NCBI GenBank assembly: GCA_036362985.1
Contig: JAYGXS010000010.1
Span: 13,948,810-14,012,809 of the forward strand
Length of the DNA: 64,000 nt
Reading direction: 5' to 3'
Source: Ligula intestinalis
Lineage: Eukaryota; Platyhelminthes; Cestoda; Diphyllobothriidea; Diphyllobothriidae
Under the pieces are notes generated by a model that made no database searches, was not told the DNA's origin, and worked only from the letters and a program-made list of their open reading frames with translations. Each line of letters begins with the position of its first letter. Position 1 is the first letter of the stretch. This document shows positions 1-12,800 of this stretch, in pieces. The position numbers were made by a program, and so were the translations under genes.

Positions 1-775
1 GTTATTGATAAATTTAAACAACACGTAAGTAGGGCCAAGAGCCCACAGCATCTCGCGGGTTCTGCGTAACAACTGGAAGCTAGCCGACATAACCCCTAGT
101 TATAAAGGATCAGAGAGAAATTCGCATAGCCGTTTTAGACTATTTGGTCTCACAAGTGAACCAACTAAGGTATATAGGTGTATGTATGACGCCCACTCTC
201 AAACCTTTAACTCACTGTGCCATAACTACAAAGAAGGCTATGGGTATCCTAGGAACGACCAGAACACCCTACCTCTATTTTGATGTGGAGCTTTTTGGGC
301 GAGTGTTTGGAACATTATTTCAGCGCATGACAGAATATCACCTCCAGGCGTGGTATCCCTTTATGAAGCAAGAATGCGCCGTGCTAGATATTGTTGAATG
401 AAAGGTAATCAATTTGGTCAGTGACTTAGGATGACAACCATATGAAGGTCGACTAGAAAGGCTAAAGCTTTTTAATCACTATTGTATGCAAAACAGAGGA
501 GATATGATCATAGTATATCACTCCTCAGAGGATTAGACTGTGCTGTTCAGTTGGCTGACTTCATTGAAGTAGCAGAAACGGCACATCTCCGAGGTAATCC
601 ATGCAGACTGAAGAAATACCATGCCAAACTAGAAGTGCGGTCCAGTTTTTTCTCCCACTGAGTCATTGAATACTGTAATGAACTTCCTTCCTCACTTGTT
701 CTTGCAGAAAGTGTTGATGCATCTGGAGGAAGACTCAATCAGACTGTACTTGCTGGTCATACATTTGGAAGACAA
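1..775 (+). mobile_element. 3' end of CR1-like non-LTR retrotransposon (RT C-terminal region)
   Basis: Frames around 144-401 read like the post-catalytic part of a non-LTR reverse transcriptase: a 'KAMGILGT' segment, then a segment resembling the family's 'RPHLEYCLQAWSPF' block. The homologous reading continues through other frames to a 'WNSLP'-like block near 680-700, here 'YCNELPSS'. Several frameshifts and stops break it, so it is a dead copy. The element begins left of the window, so RT motifs and endonuclease are not visible. A related 3' fragment lies at 20245-20535. CR1-like is a judgement from motif style; a neighbouring clade is possible. Confidence 0.75.
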
Positions 776-3700
776 ATACAATTTATGTAATGCACATATA
801 TGACTTTGAAAAACATGCATGATTTTAAAAAATCTATCTGTATATAGGGTTTCCAAAGGCTCTGCCATTATTTCTTATATATACTGAATTATACTGAAAC
901 AATGTTTGTAAATTTGTACGGCGTGTTTCAATAAGGTAAAGTTTGGGCGGTAAAGGAAAGTGGGGATAAAATACTGCTGACAAGGTTGTTACATTTGGTG
1001 GTATACTTTTTAGGGGTACAATGATCTGTCATTGCAAATGCGTGTTATTTTACGTGCAGAACAGTTTGCTCGAGATTAGAAACTTGCTTAAAGTAAAGAT
1101 GCTTGTTCGAAGTTTGTAGTCGCATAATGAATATATATATATATATGTATACATACATCTATATATAATATGACTATCGTTACATATATACTCATTATGT
1201 GATTACGAACTCATTATATGGCCGCACACTGTCCACATCGGCAGCGGAAACCTGGTGTTCATGGTCGACAAGTTGCTGTGATGCACCCCGTCCTAATCTA
1301 ACAAGATAGCCACACAGCCAATCCCACCCCAGGCCATTCTTACAGTTCGTAAGCCGTTGCTGTGAACGTGTGGCGTTAGCTAATAGACATATCTTTCGCT
1401 CCTGAGCTGTCAGGCGTTTACAACGAAGCAGCTAAGCTAAAAAGTGACTGTATTGACTACCTTTTTGCTGAAACCGTATTTATTTGCTTCGAGCCTATGA
1501 TTCTTCAGAGAATTATGGTATTGGAAAATATTTATATGACGAATATTTACTAAAGCAGGTCACTGAAACCGAAACAAAAGCTTTCCTGGTTCTTTGTACC
1601 TTTGATTAAAGGCTGATTGGTGGGTAAGCAGCTCCCTGAGTGCCGACCAGTTGTAGCTAACTGCTCGACCCTCAGTGCATGTTTATCGACCATTGTCAAG
1701 TTTTGGTGATGAACTGAGTATCTAAGCTCTAACATCAACCACTTATTGGCACGATAAAGAAACCTTTTACGTACGAAAATTATTTGCAGGACTTCCTAGC
1801 CATGGTTTGCTGATTGTAGATTTTGAATGGGATGTCCGTACTAAACCGGACGTCGCCTCAAGCAAAAAAGTTGTCGGCTGCTTTGAAGTCCACTCAAAGT
1901 AGGGTAATAGTGAAAGAATGTTGAGTTTTATCGACCAGAAGTTCCTTTTAGTCGTCAACATGCGCTTCTAGTATGGACACCTGAAAACCTGGTATTTCAA
2001 CGTTTCTCATACGACCAGTAAGATTGACGGCACTCTAGTCAGCCAAAAGTTCCTCACCTGGGTTCGTGATAGCCCCTTGATGCGTGACTTAGAAAATAAC
2101 AGCAATTAAATCTGTTCGCGCCTGAATTTCCCACTTCTGCGCGCGAAATAACACTTCGATGTCACAAAATTGTGACAACCCAACACAGTCGAGGCTCTAA
2201 GAACAGGAATCTGGTTGGCTCCCAACTTGGGTCAGAATACAGCAGTAAACAGTTAGCATTAACCTATATAGTCATCAGGTCAAATCAGTAAATTCTTGAG
2301 TTGTCCAGGGGCACAGCGATAACTGCGTTAGGACAACAATTTTAGGTTTGTCTTTCCTGACAGATAGAGCCTGATCCCGCAACGAGGAATCGTTTTCCCA
2401 AGTTCGGGAAACCACTGCAACGTCGAGCAGCAGAGGCTTGCATAAAGCAAACATAAAACGTTAGCGTTATGTTCATGATGTGATTTATCGTTTCCGTTTG
2501 CTGACAGCCAAGGCAGAACATGGAAAATGGTTGACACAGCGCAGATTCTATGAAGTCAACCAGTTTTTATGCTAAAAGTTTGGCGACCTGGCTCTATTCA
2601 GTGATCTAGCGAGCGTGAGGATGTGAAATCATCCCAGGCTACTGAGGCTCGAGTAAGTTTGTACCTATTTCCAGAATGACGCTAAAACAAAGTGCTAGAA
2701 CTACGGCGGTGCTTACTTCATCGAAATGTCTCCAGAAGTATTTGCCGTTATCGTCTACAGGCTATTTTGTCGTGTATGTGACTAGAGAACGAGACCAACT
2801 AAGCCAGGTTCTGAAATGAGCGTGAATACACAAACGAATTAACCACACTGCAACACATGCTTTACCCCCACCATGGCTACGAGCAACTGACAACCGTCCA
2901 GCTTGTCCTGTTACGACAAATTGTTGAACTAAACTGTGTTGACAAAAACAATCGGTGCACTCAGGGCCTGCTGTTGCCCAACCGATTCTCCGGTTGTGGT
3001 CCATAACAATCGCTTCTAACCGTTTGATATTCCATGGGGGTTACATTCTGTCCACTGTCCTGTTTCACGATGCCCTTAATGGAATAATTGGAGAGGTTGT
3101 CAGCAATTTTAAAGGTGTTATCTTGGCATTTGAACACCGGTTAACCGAATTTTACTAGGCTGACCCCATCTTTCTTCCAGCACTGTGCCATAATAACCTG
3201 CAACATTTAATGTCAGTCTATTTGTCCACAAACGCTGAAGAAGCTGAATTGTTTTCAAGGTGCCATTCTTACCCGGGAAGGCTTCTCTCAGAATTTATGG
3301 CTACTATCTAAAAGACGTGGATAGTTTTAATGATTTAATGTCAACGTTTCTGCCAAGTGAATAGAGTCGCCAGAATAACTGCTGAGCATAGAGGTTTCGC
3401 AAACATTAACATGTACTAATCGCAATATCTATATCGCCGCTATCTGTCCCCCCAGTACGGTAGTGAATACTTATTTTAATGCATGGGTGACGGGCAAACG
3501 CTTTTTTTGGGGGTGGGAGTAGACGCGTGGTTTACCCACTGCTGCCTAGTAACCGCCCTTTGAGTGAGGTGCACTAACTGTAACTTCTGGAGGATAGCTC
3601 AGGTGAATCAAAATACGACTGAAGTGCTTTGGAAACGTCATTTGTCGCTCATCCGATGTGTTCAGTGTTGCCGCATTTGACTCAATGCCTATGCCCACGT

Positions 3701-4249
3701 AGAGGCGCCGAACTGCACAAGGCACAATGACATGGAGGGTTTTTTGGACATTTATTTTCTATAGCTGAAGGACCTGATAGGTTGAGCTCTTAAGATCGGC
3801 TGTTGCGGATAATCATGCGTGGAGATGTGCAGTCCACAATATAATCGATATGGGCTGGACCGGACATAATCTCAGCTGTACCGAGTAAAAACAAAACAAG
3901 AGTTTGACATAGTTATTTCTGCTTATCTGATTCAGCACCGTAGGCAGACTGCATTATTTATATTCTCAGCGTGGGCCACGTCTCATATCCATGCAGGAAG
4001 GTCGTCTTGACACAGGCCTCGTCGGTCTGATTCTATGCCGTATTCAGAGGTTTGTACTGTTAAAAGGTTCTCTTTTTATCTCAACAAATTCTACCTTACC
4101 TTGTGCAATGTTCGATTACAATTAGCATAAGTTGTACATCAAACCAAAGGCTTCACAATTAATCGTGGTCGGGTCAGCATTTCAGACCATAAAGTCTGTG
4201 AAATTCTACTGTCCTCACGTCTATTTGGGACAACACTTTGTATCTCTGC
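776..4249. other. Gene-free stretch, no supported coding sequence
   Basis: Only short open frames occur, none with a recognisable domain, and no convincing exon with matching splice phases was found. A short AT dinucleotide tract lies at about 1128-1172. Old unrecognised repeats may be present. Confidence 0.5.
1128..1172. repeat. AT-rich microsatellite
   Basis: A run of alternating AT with ATAC interruptions is visible directly in the sequence. Confidence 0.8.
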
Positions 4250-4257
4250 AAAGGGCC

Positions 4258-4404
4258 CGTAATGATGATTCTTCCCGCCAACTAAGAAAGATGAAAAGAA
4301 AATCGGCCAGAGAGGACCGAAAGAAATACTGGGCTGAAATAGCAACCTCCGTGGAGCAGGCCTTGAACCTTGATGATACTCGAAAGCTCTACCAACTCGA
4401 TTAA
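4258..4404 (+). mobile_element. Short RTE-type fragment (endonuclease-RT linker)
   Basis: The translated end of this frame, including 'ARNDDSSRQLRK' and 'DTRKLYQL', is a diverged copy of the linker found in the larger RTE element at about 5880-6010 ('NDAFFRQLQKL', 'DTRKLYMI'). The reading stops at 4404. The sequence after it does not continue the element, so this is an isolated fragment or an older copy truncated by later insertion. Confidence 0.6.
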
Positions 4405-4973
4405 GGCGGGTTACTAGATGAAAACGAGTTACCCGGGAAAGGAAGGTTACCCGTTAACCTAGTTTCTGGCTCCCTAGCTGGCGGATATTCACACGGCCTT
4501 AAGTGCAGGTTAGCTGTGAAATAAGCAGGCTTCCGGATCTGGCGAATAAGCAGTCGCGGACGCAGCAGCGACAGCGCTACCAGGGCGCGGTGGGCTGACG
4601 TCTAGCACACCGACTGCCTTATAAAATGCCGCAAGTCCCAATGACGGCACTGTGACATGAAGAGTGTGAGCCGCCATTAAATATGTTTGCTTGCCACCAA
4701 CACCACTGCCTTGTGGTTAGGTTCTTGAGCCAACGTGCTAGAGGAGACAACCTCGAACGAAGAATCCAAGCGGCTGTTCGGGACCCGCCTGTATTAAATC
4801 TCATGACATGTTTACCTACGCTATTACCACCTATGCTACTGCGTCCGCGCGAACTGACGCGCTCCGCAACCCTTGTCCAGTTGTGTGGGCGAATAATATG
4901 CAGGCTGGACTCTTGGTATGGGATGTTTGAATGTGCGAATCTGGTACTAAAAGTCTGACAGTGCACAGTCTCC

Positions 4974-5552
4974 ATGAATATGACGTGGATGTTTGCTGCC
5001 CGTCCGAAGTCCGACTCAGGTGCCCGGGAAATAAAAATCCCGGGAGTCTTTTCTCATATTTCCCTGTATCACAGTGGTCCACGTGACTCATCTGGTAGAT
5101 ACGGTGTGGCTATTGTCCTCTCGGAACAAGCCAACCGTGAACTATTGGCATGGGATCCAGTCAACGACCGGATTGCTCACGTTCGAATAAAGGGCCATTT
5201 TACGAACATCGCGGTAGTTTCTGTGTATGTAGCTACGTCGGCGGCTGAACAGCAAGAGAAAGATAATTTATACTCGCAGCTGCAGGAGCTAGTTGAAAGA
5301 CTTCCTCGCCGTGATCGGTTAATTGTTGCCGGGGGCTGGAATGGCCGGACTAGGCCCGGTGATCTGTCAAACAGCCACCTTCTTAGTTGTTTTGGACTTG
5401 GCTCTCGAACCGAAAATGGTGGCAGGATACTGCAGTCTGCTGCGCAGAACCTTATGTTTCTTAACAAAACATGCTTTCAGCACCGTCACAAACATCTGCT
5501 GACCTGGTTACATTTTAGTTGGTTCAAGGTTTCGCAGTTGAGTTCACGATAG
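4974..5552 (+). pseudogene. RTE endonuclease domain (inactive)
   Basis: This is the longest intact part of the element's endonuclease: 192 codons opening just after the expected N-terminus. It carries the family pattern of an exonuclease-endonuclease-phosphatase fold. The metal-binding 'GDWN' is 'GGWN' at about 5335-5346, which should abolish nicking. Domain homology continues past a frameshift into 5560-5800 ('RGAETGN', 'SDHALVCTRLKI'). Confidence 0.8.
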
Positions 5553-6202
5553 CAGGTCGATGCGAGGTGCCGAAACTGGTAACGTCCACAGGTCTGACCA
5601 TGCTCTCGTTTGCACGCGCTTGAAGATTCACCTCTCATCTGCGCCCAAAATGCCAAGTGCGAGGCGCCTTGATATCGCAAAGTTCCGGCAACCCAGCACT
5701 ACCGAGACCCTAAGCACAAAAATCCTTTCCCGTCTTACGACTCAAGCTAACAGCAAAGGCAGTAGCAATTGGTCATCACTGAATACATCCGTCTATGGGG
5801 CAGCTGAGAAAATTAATCGATTTTACTCAGCGGAAGAACCCTGTGGCTGTCGGCCGAGACGACTCGAGCCAGGTCCCGCAACGATGCTTTCTTCCGCCAA
5901 CTTCAAAAGCTGACAGCAAATTTGGCTAGAGATGACTGGCAGAAGTATTGGACCGAAACGGCGACTTCTATCGAGTTGGCTTTAAATGTTGGTGATACTT
6001 GAAAGTTGTACATGATCATCCGCCAAGTTAGTGGTATGCTCCCGACATTCTGTGATTCTGTCCGCGATGTGACAGGCGACTTTATTGCTGACAACTCGGC
6101 CAAAGTCGATCGCTAGCGTGAACACTTTGAGCACTTTGATGAACAGCCCATCACATCCTCCCTCTTTTCCACAGCGGAGTCTCAACCCTCTCCAGCCTAC
6201 GA

Positions 6203-7760
6203 GTGTCACGTGACCTCCATTTCGAAGACGCTATTGCCGATGCAATGCAGAGACTACGCAACAAAAAGGCGTGCGGAGAGGACCGTATTCCCGCAGGAAT
6301 CTACAAGTCCTGTGTCGACACCCTGACTCCTCGGCTTCATGAGGTGATTGTTCAGGCGTGGCGAGAAGAAGCCATTCCCAATAACTGGAGCTCGGGCATT
6401 CTTGTAACTCTTTATAAGAAGAGATATAAAACAAGATGCGAGAACTACCGACTTTGTTGCAAAGATCTTCGCTTATGTTATTCTCAGGCGCTTCCAGTCT
6501 GTACTTGACTCCAGGACGTGGCCCAACCAAACCGGATTCCGCGCTGGGCGTGAATTTGCGGACCAGATATATATACTGAGACACATTCTGGAATTCCGCC
6601 ATAGCTACCAGCAACCGACGGCCGTCTGCTTTGTCGACTTCGCCGCCGCATTCGATTTCATCCATTGTGAGTCCCTGTGGCGAATAATGGAATCGAATGG
6701 AATGCCGACAAAACTCATTGTCATTATTAAGCCTACTGTCGGTCCACCACCGGACGAGTTCTGGTCCACAGCAATCTCTCAACCGTTCAATATCCGGTCT
6801 GGTGTCCGACAAGGTTGCGTCCTGTCGCCCATTCTGTTTAACTACGTCATTGACTGGATTCTCGGGGTTGCTTTTCATGAAGAGGACGGTGTTGAGCCTG
6901 CACCCGGATGCCAGCTAACTGATCTCGATCACGCCGAGGATATTGTGCTGCTAGCCTCAAACTTTGGTGGTCTACAGTCTGTAGCGTCGCGGGTAAATGA
7001 GATCGCTATGTCAGTCAGCATGGTCATAAATTCCGGAAAGAAGAAGGTATTCGCCAGCTGCGTCTCTAACCAGGACAAGGTAACCCTGGGGCTTAATGGC
7101 CATCAACTTGAAGAAGTAGACAGCTTTAAATACCTCGGGTGAGGCTGCTACCGAATAGGCGGAGCAAGGACGACATTGTCTCTCGTATCGATGCTGCTCG
7201 CTCGGTTTTATCAATCCTTCGAAAGCGCCTATGGGTCCGACACGATATCCCCATCGCCACGAAGATTCATGTATACCGTACATACATCCGGCCAGTCCTC
7301 CTCTATAGGCGTGAATGCTGGGCTGTGCGCGCTAAAGATGAGCGAAGACTGGAGGTTTTTGGTCACCGATGCAAGTTAAGTATAGCGACTTCATCTCGAA
7401 TGAGACATTATGCACACGCTGCGATCATATCACGAGGATATCTCAGGCCATTCAAGAAAGGTGATTGAGGTGGTTTAGACATGTTCTCCGTCGTCCACCT
7501 CACGAGCTTAGCTATGCTGCCCTCGACCCAGCGCCGCAGCCCACCTTGAGGCTTCGAAGAGGAGGACAGCTGAAGACTTCGCTCGATACCGTCCGTGAAG
7601 ACATGGACGCAGTTCTTGGACCTTCTATCTTCGGTCTCCGTCGCTGAAGAAGATACTGGGTGGAGCTCTCCAGATCCGCTACCGCCAATATTCACGCATG
7701 GAGAGGTACCATCTGTGACATCGTTGAGGCTGGCTAGATCAGACATAATCACAGTCGTTC
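6203..7760 (+). pseudogene. RTE reverse transcriptase and C-terminal region (broken)
   Basis: RT blocks are spread over three frames. The fingers region is at 6203-6450 and motif A-like 'VDFAAAFDF' is near 6634-6660. The motif B-like 'GVRQGCVLSP' is near 6798-6830, and the motif C position reads 'HAEDIVLL' near 6930-6953. 'LGLNGHQLEEVDSFKYLG' ends at 7140 and the thumb-like region follows at 7139-7378. The frameshifts and the altered catalytic triad mean no working enzyme. Confidence 0.85.
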
Positions 7761-7838
7761 AGTTTGCCGGTGCGCGGGTCATTGACATCATGCGCTCGTA
7801 TATCATCTCTCGCGTTCCAGGTGGGAGGCTTCAGGCGG

Positions 7839-8600
7839 CTATTTGAGACGAAGTAGGGGAATGCGGTCGTTCGGAATGTGGTGACTTACCGCTGCCAAAA
7901 GCAGTTGACAATGGGCTCGCTCCGCCGTGTGAACGCAGGTGGGAGGCGGTAGGAGATCGATCTTAGTTTCGCATTTGGCGGTAAACGCTGCCCAATAGGC
8001 TCGCTTGAAATTGATGAAGTGTCTGTTAGGAGCCTTGATACGGTCAGCGGTGGTGGCCAATTCGAGCACTAAGGAGGAGATTGCTGCCTAGGCTGTTTCC
8101 GTGTTCCACGTGATGCAGGCTACCAAACTGAGGCTGGCGAGAAAACACCGGGCGAGCTACAGGGGCGCTGAGGGGGAGCCGCGTTGGGCTGTCCTCGTTG
8201 GGGAAGGTGAAGTGAGCATGTTCTACTTCATTGGCCAGGGCTTCTCTCCGGAGATCGGCTGCCCATTTAGAACACCACAAGTCACGGTGGGCATTGAAGT
8301 CACCTAATACCAAACTGTCTCCGGAAGGTAGGTAGGGAGCGATGGAGGCGGTGAAACCGGGAGGACAACTGAAAGGTGTTTTTCCTTGTCAGCTGGTGCG
8401 GTGTTTAGAGCACGACAAGGCATGTACTACGGACTAACAAGTGTTCACACTGGCCGAAGGCTGCCCTGATCTCTTCTTGTCAGTATGCTGTTGTGGCGGA
8501 CATCCAGCATCCACACTAGATCGGGAATTTTCTCTTGCAAACGTCTGACCTTCATCAGCGTATCAGATAACTGAACATCTCTAATGCCAGAATTAGGAAA
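7839..8600 (-). mobile_element. Endonuclease fragment of a Jockey/R1-like non-LTR element
   Basis: On the minus strand the frame at 8044-8313 opens with 'VLGDFNAHRDLW', the catalytic block of an exonuclease-endonuclease-phosphatase domain. Upstream, up to about 8600, the 'PPGF' and 'LPSGDS' pieces of the same domain can be read. Downstream homology continues to 7839 through a frameshift. RT is absent, so this is an isolated 5' or internal fragment. It may belong to the same lineage as the RT end at 25500-26595. Confidence 0.7.
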
Positions 8601-9745
8601 CAGTAGGGGCTACGTGATCCGTGATGGTAAAATTAAAAAGCCTGGATACGCGCCTAACAGCACCTAAATTTTCATTACAAAAGACGGCTTTTGCATATCA
8701 TCCGTATTTAGTGCCTAGATGTAGACTGAAACAACTGTTTAATTGAGTACATCTTCAGAGAAGCGCACAAGTGCAGCCCTCGATGACATCGGCTACGGCG
8801 ATACACATCTCATAAGGGCGAAGGAAGTTCTCAGAGCTTGGTGCCTTGATACTGTGTAATCCATAAACCCGCATCAGAAACAGGCAGCATGCACGCTGTA
8901 CGGTGCTAACGCCTGCACAGCAGGGTCTCGATGTGCCCGTAGTGAGTTTCCACTGAACGGTATGCGGTGTGCGATCCTTTCTTCCGTCTGAGGAGTCTGG
9001 CTTCCATATTACTAACCCAAACAACCGGCGGAATTTAAGACACATCGACTTCCGTGGACCTGGGAGCATGATTTGGAATTGACGATTGAAGGTTTTGAAT
9101 ATTGTGCTGAGTCAGCGTGGTACGTGCTGGCTTGCATCTTTTGACATTGCCCTTTCCTCTGGGTGGTTGTTCAGTCCAGATGACAGTCGAACTTTTTTAA
9201 TGCGCATTGTGCCGCTAGGCTGTCAACAACCTATTCCGCATTTGATGAAATTGTCGGTTTGCCGGATCCAAACACACTTCATCCTGCTCAACTTTCTTCG
9301 CCGGGCTTCAATCGCCTGACAGTCAGTAACTAGACCGCCAACGGCACCCCTCTCTCAACGGATACCATTTAAGAACCAGTCAAGGGTCATTAACTAAACA
9401 TTTTGAACTGATCCTTGGAATTTCCGTATTTCCAGCTGAATGTAAGCGCCATATTGGATGCGTCCGCCATTTTTTTACAATTCATTACAGACATAGAGGG
9501 TGGATACATGATCACGGGCATATCTTCTAACACCGATAGGTTGTAGATAGATTTTAGTAGTCTTTTTAATGCGTCTGTACTTAATTTTCAAAGCTTCTTT
9601 CAATATATTGTTGCTCGAATAGTCCTTCCTGCCTCTTCAAGCACCTCCTTGTCATAAGCTTAACGGTCGTCGGTAGATGCCTGAAAATATTTTTATGGCC
9701 TTTCAGTTGTCCTTGCTTGTCTGTGTGCAACTCTGATTTAACAAA
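8601..9745. other. Stretch upstream of FARS2, no gene recognised
   Basis: No supported coding exon is seen. It presumably contains the FARS2 promoter and 5' UTR, but no clear TATA box or initiator stands out. Confidence 0.45.
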
Positions 9746-9802
9746 ATGAAAGCTGCTATGAGGCCAACCATCTCGAGTACACTTCTCTGGAGACATGTAA
9801 AG
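9746..9802 (+). CDS. FARS2: FARS2 exon 1 (presumed start and transit peptide)
   Basis: ATG at 9746 opens 19 codons ('[19 protein letters not shown]') ending at a GTGAGC donor in phase 0. That phase fits the CAG acceptor at 9916-9917. The composition is typical of a mitochondrial presequence. A cryptic donor six bases earlier is also in phase 0. Chosen because it is the nearest ATG giving a compatible phase. Confidence 0.7.
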
Positions 9803-12800
9803 GTGAGCCAGGCAGCTTTTCCATATTTTTTTCTTAACCCTTTCCCTACATAATTTATCATTGCTAAATCGGAAAATTTGTAATCTCTAGTTTTTCTCCA
9901 GTTCCGGCGATCTCCAGAGGAGCCAAGCGAAAACTTCTCCTGCGGCCAAGGTGTCTCGTCCTGAGTGGATTTCCCTTTGTAATCAGTCCTATCCGACTGA
10001 CGATTGGTATAATCTGTCGCCAAAAATCATCCAACTGCTTACTCGGCGTCTTCACAATAAACTATATCATCCTCTTTGGCTCATTAAAAGCCGCATTGCC
10101 GACTTCTTTTACAAGGTTGGTGGCGTTTACTTCCTCTTTCTTGAGCTTCACTTATTTAAAGCTTCCTCTCCCATTTTTGTGCACGGAAAGCGTACACCGC
10201 ATTGCGCATTTTGCATACAGTAGCCCGCTTCCGTAGTGAATTTAGAACCTAGAACATCTTTATGATTCCTTGTCAGTAAAAAATCTTCTCTGTCCACTTT
10301 TCGTTATGTTCTGGGAGAAGTTAAGGACTCGAACTGATACCAAGCACACCAGGCAGTTCTTTGTAAGAACAACTCTGCTTATATTTTGTGAGTAATACAG
10401 TGGCATTTTACGGGTGCGTGTACAATTTTTTATGGAGCACCGGCATGTAAACAGTGCGGTTTTCAAAGGCATGGATTATTACCCTTACCAAATAACTTGA
10501 AGAGGAAAGACCGCGCCACCTTTGCTTCCCTCTAAGTTATGTTCTCTTTACCGCCTCTATTTCCACTCGCATGCGGGTGACCGCTGTGAACTATAAATAC
10601 CGTGCAATCTGTGCATGTATCACCCCTTATCTGCGCATGTCTCAGACCTGTGTACGATTACCTATGACTAAGGATTCCCGACGGAATCCGAAACGTCAGG
10701 CAAATAAAACTCTTGTTCCAGTGATCGCATCTTCGTCGGGTCCCGTCCAGATTTTCAAGGTTGCCGAGGCCGAAATCCTCGCAAGAGGGGACAACCGCGT
10801 GAGCCGCGAGCTGCTCGAGTCATGGTTTTCAGGCCCCCAGTCCATCAACAAGCGCAACGATTTGGCGTTCCCCTACGGTGTACTGAGACATTTCCTGAGC
10901 ACGAGAATCAGTCACGTGGGAAGGACTGGGTGCAACAACAACTCCGACGACAGCGGGCATAATTGTCGCGCAATTACCAAACCCGCATCCGACGCGGACA
11001 AGAACGCTGTGGCAATTAATGACCAATCACCGCACCAATTAAGACCTCAAGCGATGACTACAAGAACTGACAATTATAGTACGCATGCGGGTGACTACTG
11101 TGAACTATAAATACCGTGCAATCTGTGCATGTATCACCCCTTATCTGCGCATGTCTCAGACTTGTTTACGATTACCTATGACTAAGGATTCCCGACGGAA
11201 TCCGAAACGTCAGGCAAATAAAACTCTTGTTCCAGTGATCGCATCTTCGTCTTCTGAACTGCTTCCTGGGACTCGAATATTCGCTACTATTTTCTCTTTA
11301 CCGCCTCTATTTCCACTCGCAGTTTTCCACGCTCAAAGTTGCCGCCTAAAAGTACGGTCCTCTGCGCTCACTATCAGCTTTGGAATTCCGGCCTGTTATA
11401 CTAAAATTTAAACAGTCATTTCGAGTCACTCACTCACTCACGCACCGAAACTGCCGACCAAATATGGTGGTAGTAGAGAAAGAATCTTTCAACTGGTGAC
11501 AAAAACTAGTTCTTTTGAGCCAACCTATTATGCTGCATTTTAATTGGCCATACTTTCGTGAGTCTCCAACAGGCCCACACGATAACCCCGTTTCACAGAA
11601 ATGCTTGAAATAGTTTTCTTCTAACCACCTTTAAGTTGCTTCCATTTTAGCGCCCATCCCATGTCAAACAATGGAGCAGTAGTCCCCTGTTCTCCGTGCA
11701 TGATTCTCTCAGTCCCATCGTCAGCGACGTGCAGAATTTCGATAGCCTTCTGGTTCCACCAGACCACGTCAGCCGACGACCTACCGACACCTACTACGTG
11801 AACGCTAATACAGTTTTGCGGAGCCACACCTCAGCACACGAGTCCGACCTCATTTCTTCTGGACTGGATGCCTTCCTGGTTACTGGCGATGTTTATCGGC
11901 GCGACGATATAGATGCTCTGCATTATCCCGCCTTCCATCAACTGGAGGGCGTCCGGCTATTCTCGCGGGATGAAGTAAGTTCGTCCACCAGAGTACGACC
12001 CTGTTTGTGGTCGCTACGTTATTCTTTGCACTGTCCTAACACTTTCTTTCTCTGAAGCTCTTGGTCGCAGTCGTTTCCTGTTTTTTTCGCTCCTCCTATC
12101 TTTGCGTTTGACATCTTCCAGATGCCAGCTCTTCCAGGAGTTTGGCTTGTCTGTTTACTTCCCGAAGCTAAGTGAACACGGAGTGACTGTTCTTTGGGCA
12201 ACAAGTGTTATTGCAGTCTCAGCCTGTTCGCAAAGGACATACAGTAGACGCCAAAGATCATGCAACATTTTGACATGTGCGAAAGTCTGATACTCTTTTG
12301 CTAATCCGCATTGACTCAAGTTGTGATACTGATTATCCTGTAGTCAGTCTACTCTGAAGACATTTTAGTCAGGATAGGGTGTGGGCTTTTGAACGAGCTT
12401 TGTTCTGATCACTAGCAAAACGTATCTATTGTAACAACTGGCTACAAAAGTAGGATGCCTTTTTATCATTGATTTTGACTGCCTTTATAAATTCAAATAT
12501 AGCTTATGGAAAACATGCATGGAAAAATTATTTCTTGTACATTTTTGATAGCAACGTACGCCTTCAGAGTGGCGAAAATTCCCACCAAAGAATTCAGAAG
12601 TCCAGTTTGGCGAGTATACGTGTACTTTCGACAAATTCTCGTCAAGCCTTACATTTATATGGAAACTGGGTGCGAGTTTAAACGTGTTCGTCTTTTTGGA
12701 CAAGTGAGTAGTGTGAATGGGGGTGGGTCGATAAGCGAAGGCTGGTTGTAAGGGTAGGGTTTGATGGAGCAGTCTAGAAGAGGGGGGAGGGGGGGGGTGG

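Larger units (their letters stand above)
4930..7760 (+). mobile_element. RTE-type non-LTR retrotransposon, long but broken copy
   Basis: Domains run in the expected order. An apurinic-type endonuclease lies at about 4974-5640, with 'LYHSGP', 'GRYGVAIVLSE' and 'SVYVATSAAE'. A linker follows at 5880-6200. The reverse transcriptase covers about 6203-7140, with 'KKACGEDRIPAGIYK', 'VCFVDFAAAFDF' and 'GVRQGCVLSPILF'. The C-terminal part lies at 7139-7760, with 'RPVLLYRRECWAV', 'WFRHVLRRPP' and 'WRGTICDIVEAG'. The element normally copies its own RNA into DNA at a nicked target. This copy is dead: it has many frameshifts, the endonuclease 'GDWN' motif reads 'GGWN', and the RT catalytic 'ADD' reads 'AED'. 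Exact ends are uncertain; the 3' end is placed near 7760 where homology stops. Confidence 0.88.
10571..11410 (+). mobile_element. 5'-truncated Penelope-like element with two direct terminal repeats
   Basis: The unit at 10571-10738 recurs almost base for base at 11085-11252, offset 514. Between the copies, 10740-10900 encodes the end of the PLE GIY-YIG region ('[19 protein letters not shown]', 'FPYGVLR'), followed by the element's 3' non-coding part. PLEs often carry tandem 'pLTR' copies, and this matches that layout with most of the reverse transcriptase missing. Each copy carries a hammerhead-like motif. The element sits sense-oriented in FARS2 intron 2. Confidence 0.85.

Noticed and set aside
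4683..4958. Overlapping frames upstream of the RTE endonuclease as a separate gene
   Set aside because: They overlap on opposite strands, have no domain, and sit where the element's 5' region is expected.
10571..11252. Retroviral-type LTRs
   Set aside because: The enclosed coding sequence is the PLE GIY-YIG region, with no gag, protease, integrase or primer-binding site.
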